A stretch of DNA of 64,000 nucleotides, from positions 806,001-870,000 of the forward strand of contig NZ_NEJH01000001.1 in the NCBI RefSeq assembly GCF_002113025.1, given 5' to 3'. The translations under genes and the position numbers were made by a program. The DNA comes from Pseudomonas sp. B28(2017) (lineage in GTDB: Bacteria; Pseudomonadota; Gammaproteobacteria; Pseudomonadales; Pseudomonadaceae). Numbering within the stretch: position 1 is the stretch's first letter; each line of letters opens with the position of its first letter. Positions 26,374 to 35,288 of the stretch are shown here, piece after piece. The notes below the pieces were generated by a model that was not told the DNA's origin, did no database searches, and saw only the letters and a list, made by a program, of their open reading frames with translations.

Positions 26374-27348
26374 ATGCAAACCACCAATACGGTATTGATG
26401 ATTCGCCCGACACGTTTTTCCTTCAATCAGGACACGGCGGCAAACAACCGTTTCCAGCGTCCGGCAGCAATAGCCGAAGACGTACAACTCAAGGCCCTTG
26501 CCGAGTTCGATGGCTATGTCGATGCATTACGTCGGCACGGCGTAGAGGTCCTGGTGCATAACGATCGCGAAGCGCCGCATACCCCGGACTCGATCTTCCC
26601 CAACAACTGGTGGAGCACCCACCCGGATGGCACCTTGGTGCTGTACCCGATGCAGGGCCACAACCGGCGCCTGGAGCGGGACAAAGGTGTACTCGACGGG
26701 TTGCTGGACGAATACCGGATCGAGCAGGTGCTGGACCTGTCCAGCCTCGAAGAGCAGGAGATTTTCCTCGAGGGCACCGGCAGCATGGTGCTGGATCGGC
26801 AGCAGCGGATTTGCTACGCCGGGTATTCCACGCGCACCCACGCTCAGGCCCTGGATCAGTTGGTCACCCATTTGGGCTATGAGCTGTGTGCGTTCAACGC
26901 CGTGGACCGCCAGGGCGTGGCGATTTATCACACCAATGTGATGATGAGTGTCGGCACCCGCCTGGCGGTGGCGTGCCTGGCGTCCGTGCCTCAACCGGGC
27001 GAACGTGCGGCGTTGCGTGAACGGCTCGAAACCAGCGGCAAACAGGTCGTCGCCCTGAACTGGGCACAGCTGGAGTCCTTTGCCGGCAACATGCTGCAAG
27101 TGCACAACGCAGCGGGCGAGCCGCTGCTGGTGATGTCGCGCACCGCCTGGCATTCGCTGGACGCCGATCAGCGCCGTTTGATCGAAACTCACACCACCCC
27201 GTTGCCGGTGAACATTGACACCATCGAGCGCATCGGCGGCGGCAGCGCACGCTGCATGCTGGCCGAGGTGTTCCTGCCCAAACGTTCCCCGGCTAGGAGC
27301 GGGTGTGATGACGCAGTTGCGCCGGACTCACGCCAAGGCGTTGCCTGA
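26374..27348 (+). CDS. ctlX: CtlX-like citrulline/arginine hydrolase (amidinotransferase fold)
   Basis: A 324-residue guanidino-group-modifying enzyme. Recognisable segments are MIRPTRFSFNQDTAANNRFQ, the Asp-rich substrate loop TPDSIFPNNWWSTHPDG, FLEGTGSMVLDR with the Glu/Gly pair of the family, the catalytic His region IYHTNVMMSVG and the C-terminal nucleophile Cys in GGGSARCMLAEVF. The family includes arginine deiminase-related and dimethylargininase-like proteins. CtlX members are linked to citrulline use. The ATG at 26374 begins the homology; the frame is open back to 26059 through repeat DNA. Its 3' end overlaps the convergent AraC-type gene by 56 bp. Confidence 0.85.
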   Translation: MQTTNTVLMIRPTRFSFNQDTAANNRFQRPAAIAEDVQLKALAEFDGYVDALRRHGVEVLVHNDREAPHTPDSIFPNNWWSTHPDGTLVLYPMQGHNRRLERDKGVLDGLLDEYRIEQVLDLSSLEEQEIFLEGTGSMVLDRQQRICYAGYSTRTHAQALDQLVTHLGYELCAFNAVDRQGVAIYHTNVMMSVGTRLAVACLASVPQPGERAALRERLETSGKQVVALNWAQLESFAGNMLQVHNAAGEPLLVMSRTAWHSLDADQRRLIETHTTPLPVNIDTIERIGGGSARCMLAEVFLPKRSPARSGCDDAVAPDSRQGVA

Positions 27349-28111
27349 AGGTGGTCGTCATGTGCGCTTGGGAATTGAAACCGCAGGCGTAGGCGATTTC
27401 CGTCAGCGTGGCCGTTGAATCGAGCATCAAGGCTCGGGCCTTGGCGAGGCGTCGCTCGATCAGGTAACCGTGCGGGCTTTTGCCTGTGGCGTTTTTGAAT
27501 GCCCGCATGAAATAGCCTTCGGACAATCCAAGCAGGCCCGCCATTGCCGATACGCTCAACGGGCCATCGAGGCCCGCATCAATGAACTCATCGAGCAAGC
27601 GCATCCTGTGGCCGGTTATCGAGCCATGGGGCGCTGTCGACATGGCTTCGCTACCCGTCGCCCGCTCAGACAAGGCGAGTGCCCAAGCCTCCCAATCGTC
27701 GTCCACGCAAGCCTGCAACAGCGCGGCGCGCATTCGCCGGGCGAGGACAGTGGCTTGCTGATCGATGCGATTGTTAAAGGCACGATCCCCCACCAACGCA
27801 ATGCCGTCGGTGCGTATCACCCGCAGATATTCACCGCCCTTGGCTGATTCGGACAGCACGTCACACCCGGCGGGGATGAACGCCAGGCCGTTGGGCATGG
27901 CATCGAAGGGTTGTACCCGGTCGCTGCCGATCGCGTGCAGGCCTCGCTGGCTGTCGAAGGCAAAGCCGATTCCCGCCTGGGTCGCTACATACCGGGTCGC
28001 GTAGGCGCGGCCGGGTAGCAATTCGATCGCCCAGGGCCCGGCCTCGATGCGGCGGATCGGTTCGGACAAGAGCGGTGGCGGCAGGCGGTTTCGATGATTC
28101 ATGAACACCAT
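27293..28111 (-). CDS. AraC-family transcriptional regulator
   Basis: A regulator of about 272 residues. The C-terminal AraC DNA-binding domain has two helix-turn-helices: LSVSAMAGLLGLSEGYFMRA, then the hallmark ATLTEIAYACGFNSQAHMTT and FRQRLGVSPAQLR. The N-terminal part looks like a cupin-type sensor (WAIELLPGRAYATRYVATQ). The start is uncertain: ATGs at 28111 and 28102 and a TTG at 28132 all lack a strong ribosome site. It converges on ctlX and its terminal 56 bp are antisense to that gene. A role in citrulline/arginine genes is suggested by position only. Confidence 0.88.
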   Translation of the reverse strand: MVFMNHRNRLPPPLLSEPIRRIEAGPWAIELLPGRAYATRYVATQAGIGFAFDSQRGLHAIGSDRVQPFDAMPNGLAFIPAGCDVLSESAKGGEYLRVIRTDGIALVGDRAFNNRIDQQATVLARRMRAALLQACVDDDWEAWALALSERATGSEAMSTAPHGSITGHRMRLLDEFIDAGLDGPLSVSAMAGLLGLSEGYFMRAFKNATGKSPHGYLIERRLAKARALMLDSTATLTEIAYACGFNSQAHMTTTFRQRLGVSPAQLRHHTRS

Positions 28112-28207
28112 AGTAGTGAAGGTGAGGCGCAAAAGTCAGGTCAGTTTTCTGAAAGCCGCAAGACGGTGCCCGTGTTCAGACTGGGCAAAATCTCAGGGGG
28201 ATAACTC

Positions 28208-29164
28208 ATGCACAAACTGACTCGCGACGATATCGAACAGGCTGCCCGCAACATCTACCAGGTAATGCCTGCCACCGCCCAGTACCCTTGGCCCTTACTG
28301 GCCCAACGGTTGGGTTGCACGGTGTGGGTCAAGCACGAAAATCACACGCCTACCGGTGCTTTCAAAGTGCGCGGCGGTATCACTTTCATGCACTGGCTCA
28401 AACGCGAGCACCCTGGCGCGAAGGGCATTGTCAGCGCTACCCGCGGCAACCATGGCCAGAGCCTGGCGCTGGCGGCGGGCGCACTGGGCTTGCAGGCGTT
28501 GATCGTGGTGCCGGAAGGAAACTCGGTAGAAAAGAACAACGCCATGCGCGGTTTTGGCGCTGAAGTGGTTGAATACGGCCGCGATTTCGATGAAGCCCGT
28601 GAAGAGGCTGCACGCCTTGCGCAGGCGCATGACCTGTTCCTGGTACCGCCGTTTCACCCTGAGTTGGTCAAAGGTGTCGCCACTTATGCGCTGGAATTGT
28701 TCAACGCTGCGCCAGACCTGGATACCGTGTATGTACCGATTGGTTGTGGATCGGGGATCAGTGGGGTGATCGCCGCCCGCGATGCGCTGGGTCTGAAGAC
28801 CCGAGTGGTGGGCGTGGTTTCCACAGAGGCGGCGGCCGCACAGTTATCGTTTGATTCCGGAGTCCTATGCGAAACCGCCTCGGCAACCACCTTTGCCGAC
28901 GGGTTGGCCGTACGCAAGCCAGTGCCAGAAGCTTTTGCCGTGTACGCGGCAGGTGCGGCCCGGATCGTAGCGGTCAGTGATGCGCAGATTGCCGAGGCCA
29001 TGCGCGTGTACTACACCGATACCCACAACCTTGTCGAAGGGGCCGGTGCGGCGGCATTGGCAGCACTTATTGCAGAGCGTGAAGACATGGCGGGGAGAAG
29101 GGTGGGGGTGATTCTATCCGGAGGAAACGTCGACAGATCGGTGTATGCGCGAGTGATTGCGTGA
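28208..29164 (+). CDS. PLP-dependent threonine dehydratase-like enzyme
   Basis: A 318-residue fold-type II enzyme without the C-terminal ACT regulatory domain, so of the catabolic or serine/threonine dehydratase type. The PLP Lys is in TPTGAFKVRGG. The phosphate and cofactor segments are SATRGNHGQSLALAA and the Gly-rich loop PIGCGSGISG, and the C-terminal LSGGNVD is present. It would deaminate threonine or serine to a 2-oxoacid; a role on 3-hydroxyaspartate or similar hydroxy-amino acids cannot be excluded. The ribosome site GGGGGATAA precedes the ATG. Confidence 0.9.
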   Translation: MHKLTRDDIEQAARNIYQVMPATAQYPWPLLAQRLGCTVWVKHENHTPTGAFKVRGGITFMHWLKREHPGAKGIVSATRGNHGQSLALAAGALGLQALIVVPEGNSVEKNNAMRGFGAEVVEYGRDFDEAREEAARLAQAHDLFLVPPFHPELVKGVATYALELFNAAPDLDTVYVPIGCGSGISGVIAARDALGLKTRVVGVVSTEAAAAQLSFDSGVLCETASATTFADGLAVRKPVPEAFAVYAAGAARIVAVSDAQIAEAMRVYYTDTHNLVEGAGAAALAALIAEREDMAGRRVGVILSGGNVDRSVYARVIA

Positions 29165-29224
29165 CAGAATCGCGCCCCGATCCGGCCAAAGGCGCCGGAC
29201 GTTGGTGGTGAAAAGGGGCCGCAG

Positions 29225-29920
29225 TTGAACGAACAGACATTGTCCATGCGCCTGGAACGCGTGGCGGCACATGTGCCAGCCGGTGCGCGCCTGGCCGATA
29301 TCGGCTCGGATCACGGCTACCTGCCGGTGGCGTTGTTGCGCCGTGGCGCTATCACCGCGGCGGTGGCCGGCGAGGTGGCGTTGACGCCGTTCCGTTCGGC
29401 CGAGCGCACCGTGCGCGAGAACGACCTGGACCAGCAGATCACCGTGCGCCTGGCCAACGGCCTGGCAGCTATCGAGCCGGGAGACGGGATTACGGCGATC
29501 AGCATCTGCGGTATGGGCGGCGAAACGATCCGCGACATCCTCGACAGCGGCAAGGTGTACCTGAGCGGCCAGGAGCGCCTGATCCTGCAACCCAACGGCG
29601 GTGAGCAGCCACTGCGGCGATGGCTGATGGAAAATGGCTATCGCATCCTCTGCGAAGAAGTGCTGAGGGAAAATCGTTTCGACTACGAAATCATCGTCGC
29701 CGAGCGCGCCGGGCCAGTGATGTACACCGCCGAGGAACTGTACTTCGGCCCGTTACAGATGCAGGCCCGCAGCCCGGCGTTCCTGGGCAAGTGGCAGCGC
29801 AAGCTGCGCCAGAAGCAGAAGACCCTGGCCCACTTTGCCCGGGCGCGGCAGGCCGTGCCCGAGGACAAGGTGCAGGATATCGCGCAGCAGGCCCGTTGGA
29901 TCACCCGGTTGCTGGCTTGA
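29225..29920 (+). CDS. trmK: tRNA (adenine(22)-N1)-methyltransferase TrmK
   Basis: A 231-residue Rossmann-fold methyltransferase. S-adenosylmethionine motif I is LADIGSDHGYLPVAL. The TrmK pattern continues with ISICGMGGETIRDIL, LILQPNGGEQPLRRWL and RENRFDYEIIVAE, and the C-terminal coiled tail WQRKLRQKQKTL is present. It methylates A22 of certain tRNAs. A TTG at 29225 with an AGGGG site upstream is taken as start; the first ATG in frame is at 29246. It appears to be a stand-alone gene. Confidence 0.9.
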   Translation: MNEQTLSMRLERVAAHVPAGARLADIGSDHGYLPVALLRRGAITAAVAGEVALTPFRSAERTVRENDLDQQITVRLANGLAAIEPGDGITAISICGMGGETIRDILDSGKVYLSGQERLILQPNGGEQPLRRWLMENGYRILCEEVLRENRFDYEIIVAERAGPVMYTAEELYFGPLQMQARSPAFLGKWQRKLRQKQKTLAHFARARQAVPEDKVQDIAQQARWITRLLA

Positions 29921-29948
29921 GCCCGTTCCGGAAGGTACGCGTCTGCGC

Positions 29949-30941
29949 TTACGCGGGCGATGGATCTCCCTTGTTCACGACCCCGGCCTTGCCTTTGGCC
30001 TGGCGGGTGTTGCGACGCAGTTCCTGTGGCGTGCGCCCAACGACTCGCACGAAGCTGCGCAGCATGTGATCGGCATCGCCGAATCCGACGCACCTGGCGA
30101 TCTCCTCGAACGTCTGGTGCCCGTCCTCGACCAGTGGCCGTGCCGACTCGATACGCAGGCGCTCGATAGCTTTCGCCGGCGTCACCCCGACCGATGCCGC
30201 GAACACTCGGCCAAACTGGCGCACGCTCATATGGGCAACGTCTGCCAGGCGTTCAACCGACAGATCATCACGCAGATGATCGCGTACGTAGCTCAGCACG
30301 GTGCGGATCCGGTCCGAGCCCGGGTCGAAATCCAGCAGCGAAGAGAACTGGTACTGACCACCCGGTCGCCGATAGTAGACCACCAGCATGCGCGCGACAG
30401 AGCGTGACACTTCCTTGCCCAGGTCCTGCTCGATCATCGCCAGGGCCATGTCGATGCCGGCCGACATGCCTGCGGACGTCCAGACATTCCCGTCTTCGGT
30501 CCAGATTCGATCTCCGTCGACACGCAGCGCCGGATAGCGTGCCTGCAATTGCGGCGCGTAGTTCCAGTGGGTGGTCGCGACACGACCGTCGAGCAGGCCG
30601 CTCTCGGCCAGCAGGAAGGCGCCAGTGCAGACGCTGGCAGTGCGGCGCGCGCGCGGGGACATCTGCCGTATCGCCGCTGCCATCGGCATCATCCTGTCAT
30701 CGATCGGGGCGGTGGGGGCGCCGACGATGATGAGCGTGTCGAACTGGTCGACAACCTGCAGGGCTTGCGTCGCGACTTGCAGTCCGCACGACGCGCTGAT
30801 CAACCCGCCTTCAAGCGAGGCGACCGTGAATCGATAGGCCGAAGGGCGTGCACGACTGGCATTGGAGAAGGCTTCGAGCGGGCCGCTCAGATCGAGCAGC
30901 ACGAAGCCCGGGTAGACCAGGAAACATATGTGACGCTGCAT
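29949..30941 (-). CDS. GlxA-type transcriptional regulator (DJ-1/PfpI + AraC)
   Basis: A 330-residue regulator. Residues about 3-170 are a DJ-1/PfpI-like domain: CFLVYPGFVLLDLSGPLEAF, LIIVGAP and the nucleophile-elbow region ASVCTGAFLLAESGLLDGR. The C-terminal AraC-type DNA-binding domain has the signature FEEIARCVGFGDADHMLRSF. GlxA-family regulators sense small metabolites through an inactive amidotransferase-like domain. The ATG at 30941 begins the homology; a GTG at 30956 is possible. It is divergent from the isochorismatase-type and alpha/beta hydrolase genes, which it probably controls. Confidence 0.92.
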   Translation of the reverse strand: MQRHICFLVYPGFVLLDLSGPLEAFSNASRARPSAYRFTVASLEGGLISASCGLQVATQALQVVDQFDTLIIVGAPTAPIDDRMMPMAAAIRQMSPRARRTASVCTGAFLLAESGLLDGRVATTHWNYAPQLQARYPALRVDGDRIWTEDGNVWTSAGMSAGIDMALAMIEQDLGKEVSRSVARMLVVYYRRPGGQYQFSSLLDFDPGSDRIRTVLSYVRDHLRDDLSVERLADVAHMSVRQFGRVFAASVGVTPAKAIERLRIESARPLVEDGHQTFEEIARCVGFGDADHMLRSFVRVVGRTPQELRRNTRQAKGKAGVVNKGDPSPA

Positions 30942-31124
30942 GCACGGAACATCCACAGTCTGATGGGGGCATAGTACGCGCTTGCTCTCTGGAAGGTCAC
31001 GGGCCGATCCGCCTCATGCAAGGTGAGTGAGCAGGTCGGCCGAAATCCAGGGATATATGTCCATTTCATGGTGCCTTCTCGCCATACCGTAAATGCACCA
31101 CCCCCCACATTACGGACGTGCAAA

Positions 31125-31916
31125 ATGACCTTCAACCGAATTCATCCCGGCAGACTCATCTCCTGTGCCACCTTGCTGGGGGCTATCCTGATGGCGCCCG
31201 GCATCGGTTTCGCCGCCGAGAACCCCTATGCCGATCCGGCCAAACCCGCGCTCCCGGCCTCCACCTTTCAATGGGATTCCAGTCGAACCGCGCTGGTCGT
31301 GATCGACCCGCAGATCGACTTCATGAGCCCGGAGGGTGCGGGCTGGTCAGTCTTCGGCCAGAGCGTTACCGAGCAGCACCTGGTGCCGAATCTGACCCGA
31401 CTTTTCACGGCGTTCAAACAGGCCGGAGCGACCGTCGCCATCTCGCCGCACTACTACTATCCCCAGGATCATCAGTGGGAGTTTGAAGCGCCAGCGGAAA
31501 CCGTTCAGCACAAGCTGGGTATGTTCGACCGCAAGGGCGCCCTGACGCTGGATGGATTCCGCAATTCGGGTGCCGACTTCATGAAGGAATTCAAACCCTT
31601 CATCGAAGACGGCAAGACCCTCGTCGCCTCACCGCACAAGTTGTACGGCCCGCAAAGCAACGACCTGATGCTGCAGTTGCGCAAGCAGCGGATCGACAAA
31701 ATCGTCCTGGCCGGCATGGCCTCCAACCTGTGCGTCGAATCGCACCTTCGCGAGTTTCTGGAGCGCGGTTTCGAGGTGGTTGTCGTACGTGACGCCGTCG
31801 CCGGCCCGAAGCTGCCTGACGGCGACGGATACGGTAGTGCATTGGTCAACTTCCGCTACATCGCCAACGGTGTGATGACCACCGACGAAGTGGTGAAAAA
31901 GCTGGAAGGGCACTGA
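31125..31916 (+). CDS. Exported isochorismatase-family cysteine hydrolase
   Basis: A 263-residue protein with a signal peptide (about 10-32, ending GIGFAA). The isochorismatase-fold triad is Asp in [10 protein letters not shown], Lys in [12 protein letters not shown] and Cys in [15 protein letters not shown]. Members hydrolyse amides or vinyl ethers such as nicotinamide or isochorismate; an exported version is unusual and its substrate is unknown. The ATG at 31125 is chosen because it directly precedes the signal peptide; the frame is open to 31023. The alpha/beta hydrolase gene follows 79 bp later on the same strand, and a GlxA-type regulator is divergent. Confidence 0.87.
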   Translation: MTFNRIHPGRLISCATLLGAILMAPGIGFAAENPYADPAKPALPASTFQWDSSRTALVVIDPQIDFMSPEGAGWSVFGQSVTEQHLVPNLTRLFTAFKQAGATVAISPHYYYPQDHQWEFEAPAETVQHKLGMFDRKGALTLDGFRNSGADFMKEFKPFIEDGKTLVASPHKLYGPQSNDLMLQLRKQRIDKIVLAGMASNLCVESHLREFLERGFEVVVVRDAVAGPKLPDGDGYGSALVNFRYIANGVMTTDEVVKKLEGH

Positions 31917-31995
31917 CCATGGGCATGACCCATTTCATCAGCAGACAAGGGAGCCCTTGCGGCTCCCGAATCAACCGACTGACACGGAATCAGCC

Positions 31996-32988
31996 ATGAG
32001 CGAGAGCGAAAACCTTGGGCTCGATAGCCCGGACCGGCGGGATTTTCTGCTGCTGGGTCTGAGTGCCACGGCCTTCGTGGCCTTGTCCTCGACACCTTGT
32101 CTGGCACTCACGTCCGTCAACTCTCCCGACACCAACAGCGGAAACATGACCATGAGCAAAGTGACGACCCAAGATGGCGTTGAAATCTTCTACAAGGACT
32201 GGGGCCCGAAAAACGCCCAGCCGATCATGTTCCACCATGGGTGGCCGCTCAGCAGCGATGATTGGGATAGCCAGGCGCTGTTCTTCATTGGCCAGGGCTA
32301 TCGTGTCATCGCCCATGACCGACGCGGCCACGGCCGCTCTTCTCAGACAGGCGATGGCCACGACATGGACCACTACGCGGCAGACGTCGCCGCTTTGGTA
32401 CAGCAACTGAACCTGCGTAACGCTGTGCATGTCGGCCACTCGACCGGTGGCGGGGAGGCGGCACGCTATGTCGCCAGGCATGGCCAGTTGCATAAGCGCG
32501 TGGCCAAACTGATTCTGATTGGTGCGGTACCGCCGGTCATGGTCAAGAGCCTGGCAAACCCGGGCGGGCTTCCGATCGAGGTGTTCGACGACATGCGCAG
32601 GCAACTGGCAGCCAACCGGTCTCAGTTCTACCTGGATGTTGCCAGTGGCCCGTTCTACGGCTTCAACCGTCCGGCTGCCGCTGTTTCGCCGGGCATGATC
32701 CAGAACTGGTGGCGCCAAGGCATGACCGGCGCGGCAAATGCTCACTATGAGTGCATCAAGGCCTTCTCTGAAACCGACTTCACGGATGACCTGCGGGCGA
32801 TCACCGTACCCACTCTGGTCATGCACGGTGACGACGACCAGATCGTCCCCATTGCCGACTCCGCGCTGCTGTCGAGCAAGCTGCTGAAAAACGGAACCCT
32901 GAAGGTGTACGAGAAATACCCGCACGGGATGTGCTCAACGCATGCCGATGTGGTCAATCAGGATCTGCTGAAGTTCATTCGCGGCTGA
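31996..32988 (+). CDS. Tat-exported alpha/beta hydrolase (chloroperoxidase/esterase-like)
   Basis: A 330-residue protein. The N terminus has a twin-Arg signal ([15 protein letters not shown]) and a cleavage region near LALT. The hydrolase domain begins at [16 protein letters not shown]. The oxyanion region is [12 protein letters not shown], the nucleophile Ser is in [10 protein letters not shown], the Asp is in [10 protein letters not shown] and the His is in YPHGMCSTH. The pattern matches cofactor-free haloperoxidase/arylesterase proteins, which are usually cytosolic, so Tat export is notable. It probably forms an operon with the exported cysteine hydrolase upstream. Confidence 0.9.
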   Translation: MSESENLGLDSPDRRDFLLLGLSATAFVALSSTPCLALTSVNSPDTNSGNMTMSKVTTQDGVEIFYKDWGPKNAQPIMFHHGWPLSSDDWDSQALFFIGQGYRVIAHDRRGHGRSSQTGDGHDMDHYAADVAALVQQLNLRNAVHVGHSTGGGEAARYVARHGQLHKRVAKLILIGAVPPVMVKSLANPGGLPIEVFDDMRRQLAANRSQFYLDVASGPFYGFNRPAAAVSPGMIQNWWRQGMTGAANAHYECIKAFSETDFTDDLRAITVPTLVMHGDDDQIVPIADSALLSSKLLKNGTLKVYEKYPHGMCSTHADVVNQDLLKFIRG

Positions 32989-33604
32989 CCGGATCGAGCC
33001 ATGGTTCTGCTGCTCGCAGGGCCATGGCAGGGTTCATGGACCGGTCGCGTCACTCTTCTTTCCTGAGTGCATGAGCGTCACTGCGTGCAACTCAAACTTG
33101 CCGGTGACCGGGCGGCAATGTTTACCATCGGTCGGGTCGGTCGATGTAAATGTGACTCGATGGCAATTTTCTTCAGGAGTAATTACTGAAGCGATTCAGC
33201 TGCGTAGCTACGCAGGTTTCAGCGATGGGGAAAGGTACCCCGGGGGGCTGGATTCAGTACCGTTTGTCGAGCGTTTTGCTTAAAAAGTGAACGATCGGGA
33301 AATGCAACGCTCCTATGCTCCAGCATGCGGATCCTCTGAGATTTCGCGTTGCACTCACTAGAAAAATAATGGACGAATACCTCATCTGCATCGAATGGAA
33401 TGCACATGGGGATTTTTTTTACCTGAGACCTGGAGTGATATTATGCCGTCATCACTGACTCGCTGGGCGAGTCGCTCTCTCTTGTAAGACCAAATTATTC
33501 AATCGCTTTAATCAATGCGAATTTGATCTTGTCGGCGCGATTAATTAACTCGCATGCCTGGAACATGGCCAATTTGCACTGCTGCAATAAGTGGAGATGT
33601 AATC
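32989..33604. other. Intergenic region
   Basis: These 616 bp hold a 70-codon plus frame (33071-33283) without ribosome site or known family, and an AT-rich second half before the membrane-protein gene. A short hairpin ACTCGCTGGGCGAGT lies near 33459. No clear feature. Confidence 0.4.
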
Positions 33605-34267
33605 GTGGATATTAATACAATTACCGGCCTGTTCGGGCAGAAAGAATCCATGGAGTTTTTGCGTTTAGGAGTTGTTTACGTTCACCTGTTGGCTTGCTGC
33701 GTAGCCATTGGTCTGGTGTTTGCCAGCGATGCCGCAATGGTCAAGGATTTATTGAAAGGTCGAGTGTCGTCGGGGCACGACAATGATCATATGGCCAGCC
33801 TTCAGAAGTCTGTTGCCAATGCGCTGATATTCTTGTGGGTGACCGGCGCTGCGATTATTGGCATTGATTATCTTGATAAAGGTATGGCCTATTTTGCCAA
33901 TCCGAAACTTCAAGCCAAAGTCATTATTGTGTTGTTGCTGACATTCAACGGCATGTTGTTGCACCGCTATGTATTGCCGGCAATGTTGAAGGCCGGGTCG
34001 TTGCTTGATCTCCAGATCAATGTGCGAATGTTTGCCCTGTTCTCCGGCGCACTGTCGGGCGTGTCCTGGCTGTATGCCGCGATGCTCGGTGTCGGTCGAC
34101 CGCTGGCCTGGAAATATTCGCTCACCGAGCTGCTGATGGCCTATCCGGTGTTGATCGTGCTCGGCTTTGCGATGATGGTGGCGTTGACTCAGTGGGCCCG
34201 TAAGCGCAACGCGGCAGCGCCTGTTGAAGAGACCACCTGGATGTTCGCAGGAATTCCTGCGCGGTGA
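33605..34267 (+). CDS. Conserved membrane protein, function unknown
   Basis: A 220-residue inner-membrane protein with about six helices, for example VVYVHLLACCVAIGLVFA, ALIFLWVTGAAIIGI, VIIVLLLTFNGMLLHRYVLP and MAYPVLIVLGFAMMVAL. The His-containing first and fourth helices could bind haem or metal, but this is speculation. The GTG at 33605 has a GGAG site at a good distance; the frame is open to 33554. A strong terminator follows. No family name can be given with confidence. Confidence 0.75.
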   Translation: MDINTITGLFGQKESMEFLRLGVVYVHLLACCVAIGLVFASDAAMVKDLLKGRVSSGHDNDHMASLQKSVANALIFLWVTGAAIIGIDYLDKGMAYFANPKLQAKVIIVLLLTFNGMLLHRYVLPAMLKAGSLLDLQINVRMFALFSGALSGVSWLYAAMLGVGRPLAWKYSLTELLMAYPVLIVLGFAMMVALTQWARKRNAAAPVEETTWMFAGIPAR

Positions 34268-34324
34268 GCTGACGCAAACCCAGGCAAAGACGGGTAGAAC
34301 CCTTTGCACCTTTCAAACATCAGA

Positions 34325-34349
34325 CCCCCTCCTGGCGAGGGGGTTTTTT
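34325..34349 (+). terminator. Intrinsic terminator
   Basis: Stem CCCCCTC / GAGGGGG with loop CTGGC and six T residues, placed 57 bp after the membrane-protein gene. Confidence 0.9.
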
Positions 34350-34531
34350 GTGCGTGTGGGTTTTGTGAAATCAAAGAAAACCGGCAGGATTGTCTAATGC
34401 TGGTCAATTCAGCCGAGACATTGAACCTGTGGCGAGGAGGAGGGTAGCAAGGTCGGCCACGAGCCTACCGCTCATCGCCAAGCCATAAAATAAGCTTTGA
34501 CATCATTGGGGCTTTGGTTGAGTATTAATAC

Positions 34532-34543
34532 ATCGCATGCGAT
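34532..34543. promoter_or_regulatory. OhrR-type operator, copy 1 (ATCGCATGCGAT)
   Basis: A perfect 12-bp palindrome identical to the one at 35231, lying 54 bp upstream of the relic reading frame at 34598. Four sites of the form ATCGC-RYRY-like-GAT precede the Ohr/OhrR genes. Confidence 0.65.
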
Positions 34544-34597
34544 CAAGTCGAGTGCGATTACAAACAACGACAACCCTTGCCGCTTGGAGATTCAGCC

Positions 34598-34693
34598 ATG
34601 AACACCGGAAGCAGCCGCAAAATGATCAGCTCTACCGCTCAAGCTTCCCATGGTCACAACGGCAACAACTGGATCATTGCAAACGCCAATTGA
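34598..34693 (+). pseudogene. 31-codon Ohr-like relic or leader peptide
   Basis: A short frame MNTGSSRKMISSTAQASHGHNGNN ending IIANAN, preceded by GGAG. The piece SHGHNGN resembles GGHNGN / RGHNGN near the N terminus of the two Ohr proteins that follow. It also has its own copy of the palindromic operator. It is either the 5' stub of a third Ohr gene or a small regulated peptide. Confidence 0.4.
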
Positions 34694-34721
34694 TGGACGT
34701 TGTCTTTTTAATGCCACAAAT

Positions 34722-34733
34722 ATCGCACGCGAT
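34722..34733. promoter_or_regulatory. OhrR-type operator, copy 2 (ATCGCACGCGAT)
   Basis: One change from the perfect palindrome; lies 37 bp before the first Ohr start codon. Confidence 0.6.
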
Positions 34734-34770
34734 TAAATCGCACTAAACATTAAGCCCTGAGGAAATCCCC

Positions 34771-35211
34771 ATGAGCAAAATCGAAAAAGTACTGGCTACC
34801 GGCAAAACCCACACCACTCACAGCCGTGTCGGTGGTCACAACGGCAACCTCGATATCGAGCTGTCGTCGCCCGGTTCCGCCCGGCCGGCCCACGTGTTTA
34901 CCGCCGTCCAGCCACACCCGAAAGCCGAGCAACTGTTTGCCGGGGCCTGGTCGGCCTGCTACACCGCGGCAGTGGGGCTGGTGGCCCAGGAACGCAATAT
35001 TGTGTTGCCGGCGGACATGGCCGTCGACATTGAAGTGGACGTGGGCCAAACTGGTCCGGCGTATTTCCTTCAGGCCCGACTGACCCTGCGCGTGCCAGGC
35101 CTGGCACAGGATGTCGCGACCGAACTGGCGCACATCGCCGACTCCATCTGCCCTTACTCCAAAGCCACACGCGGCAATATCGATGTTGCCCTGAACGTTA
35201 TTACGGCGTGA
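34771..35211 (+). CDS. ohr: Organic hydroperoxide resistance protein, Ohr/OsmC family (copy 1)
   Basis: A 146-residue thiol peroxidase that reduces fatty-acid and other organic hydroperoxides with dihydrolipoamide-type thiols. The catalytic Cys63 is in AGAWSACYTAAV and the resolving Cys127 in DSICPYSKATRGN. The N-terminal segment KTHTTHSRVGGHNGNLDIEL and the Arg in ARPAHVFTA fit the Ohr subgroup. The ribosome site TGAGGAAA precedes the ATG. It is one of two tandem copies, with a palindromic operator immediately upstream. Confidence 0.93.
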   Translation: MSKIEKVLATGKTHTTHSRVGGHNGNLDIELSSPGSARPAHVFTAVQPHPKAEQLFAGAWSACYTAAVGLVAQERNIVLPADMAVDIEVDVGQTGPAYFLQARLTLRVPGLAQDVATELAHIADSICPYSKATRGNIDVALNVITA

Positions 35212-35230
35212 TGCCTGGTGTATTAAAAAT

Positions 35231-35242
35231 ATCGCATGCGAT
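35231..35242. promoter_or_regulatory. OhrR-type operator, copy 3 (ATCGCATGCGAT)
   Basis: A perfect palindrome 46 bp before the second Ohr gene, identical to copy 1. Confidence 0.65.
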
Positions 35243-35288
35243 ACAAGCGTACACGAATATAACTGACTGTAATCCTGAGGAAATCATC

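Noticed and set aside
33071..33283. 70-codon plus frame
   Set aside because: No ribosome site or family; composition is not convincingly coding.
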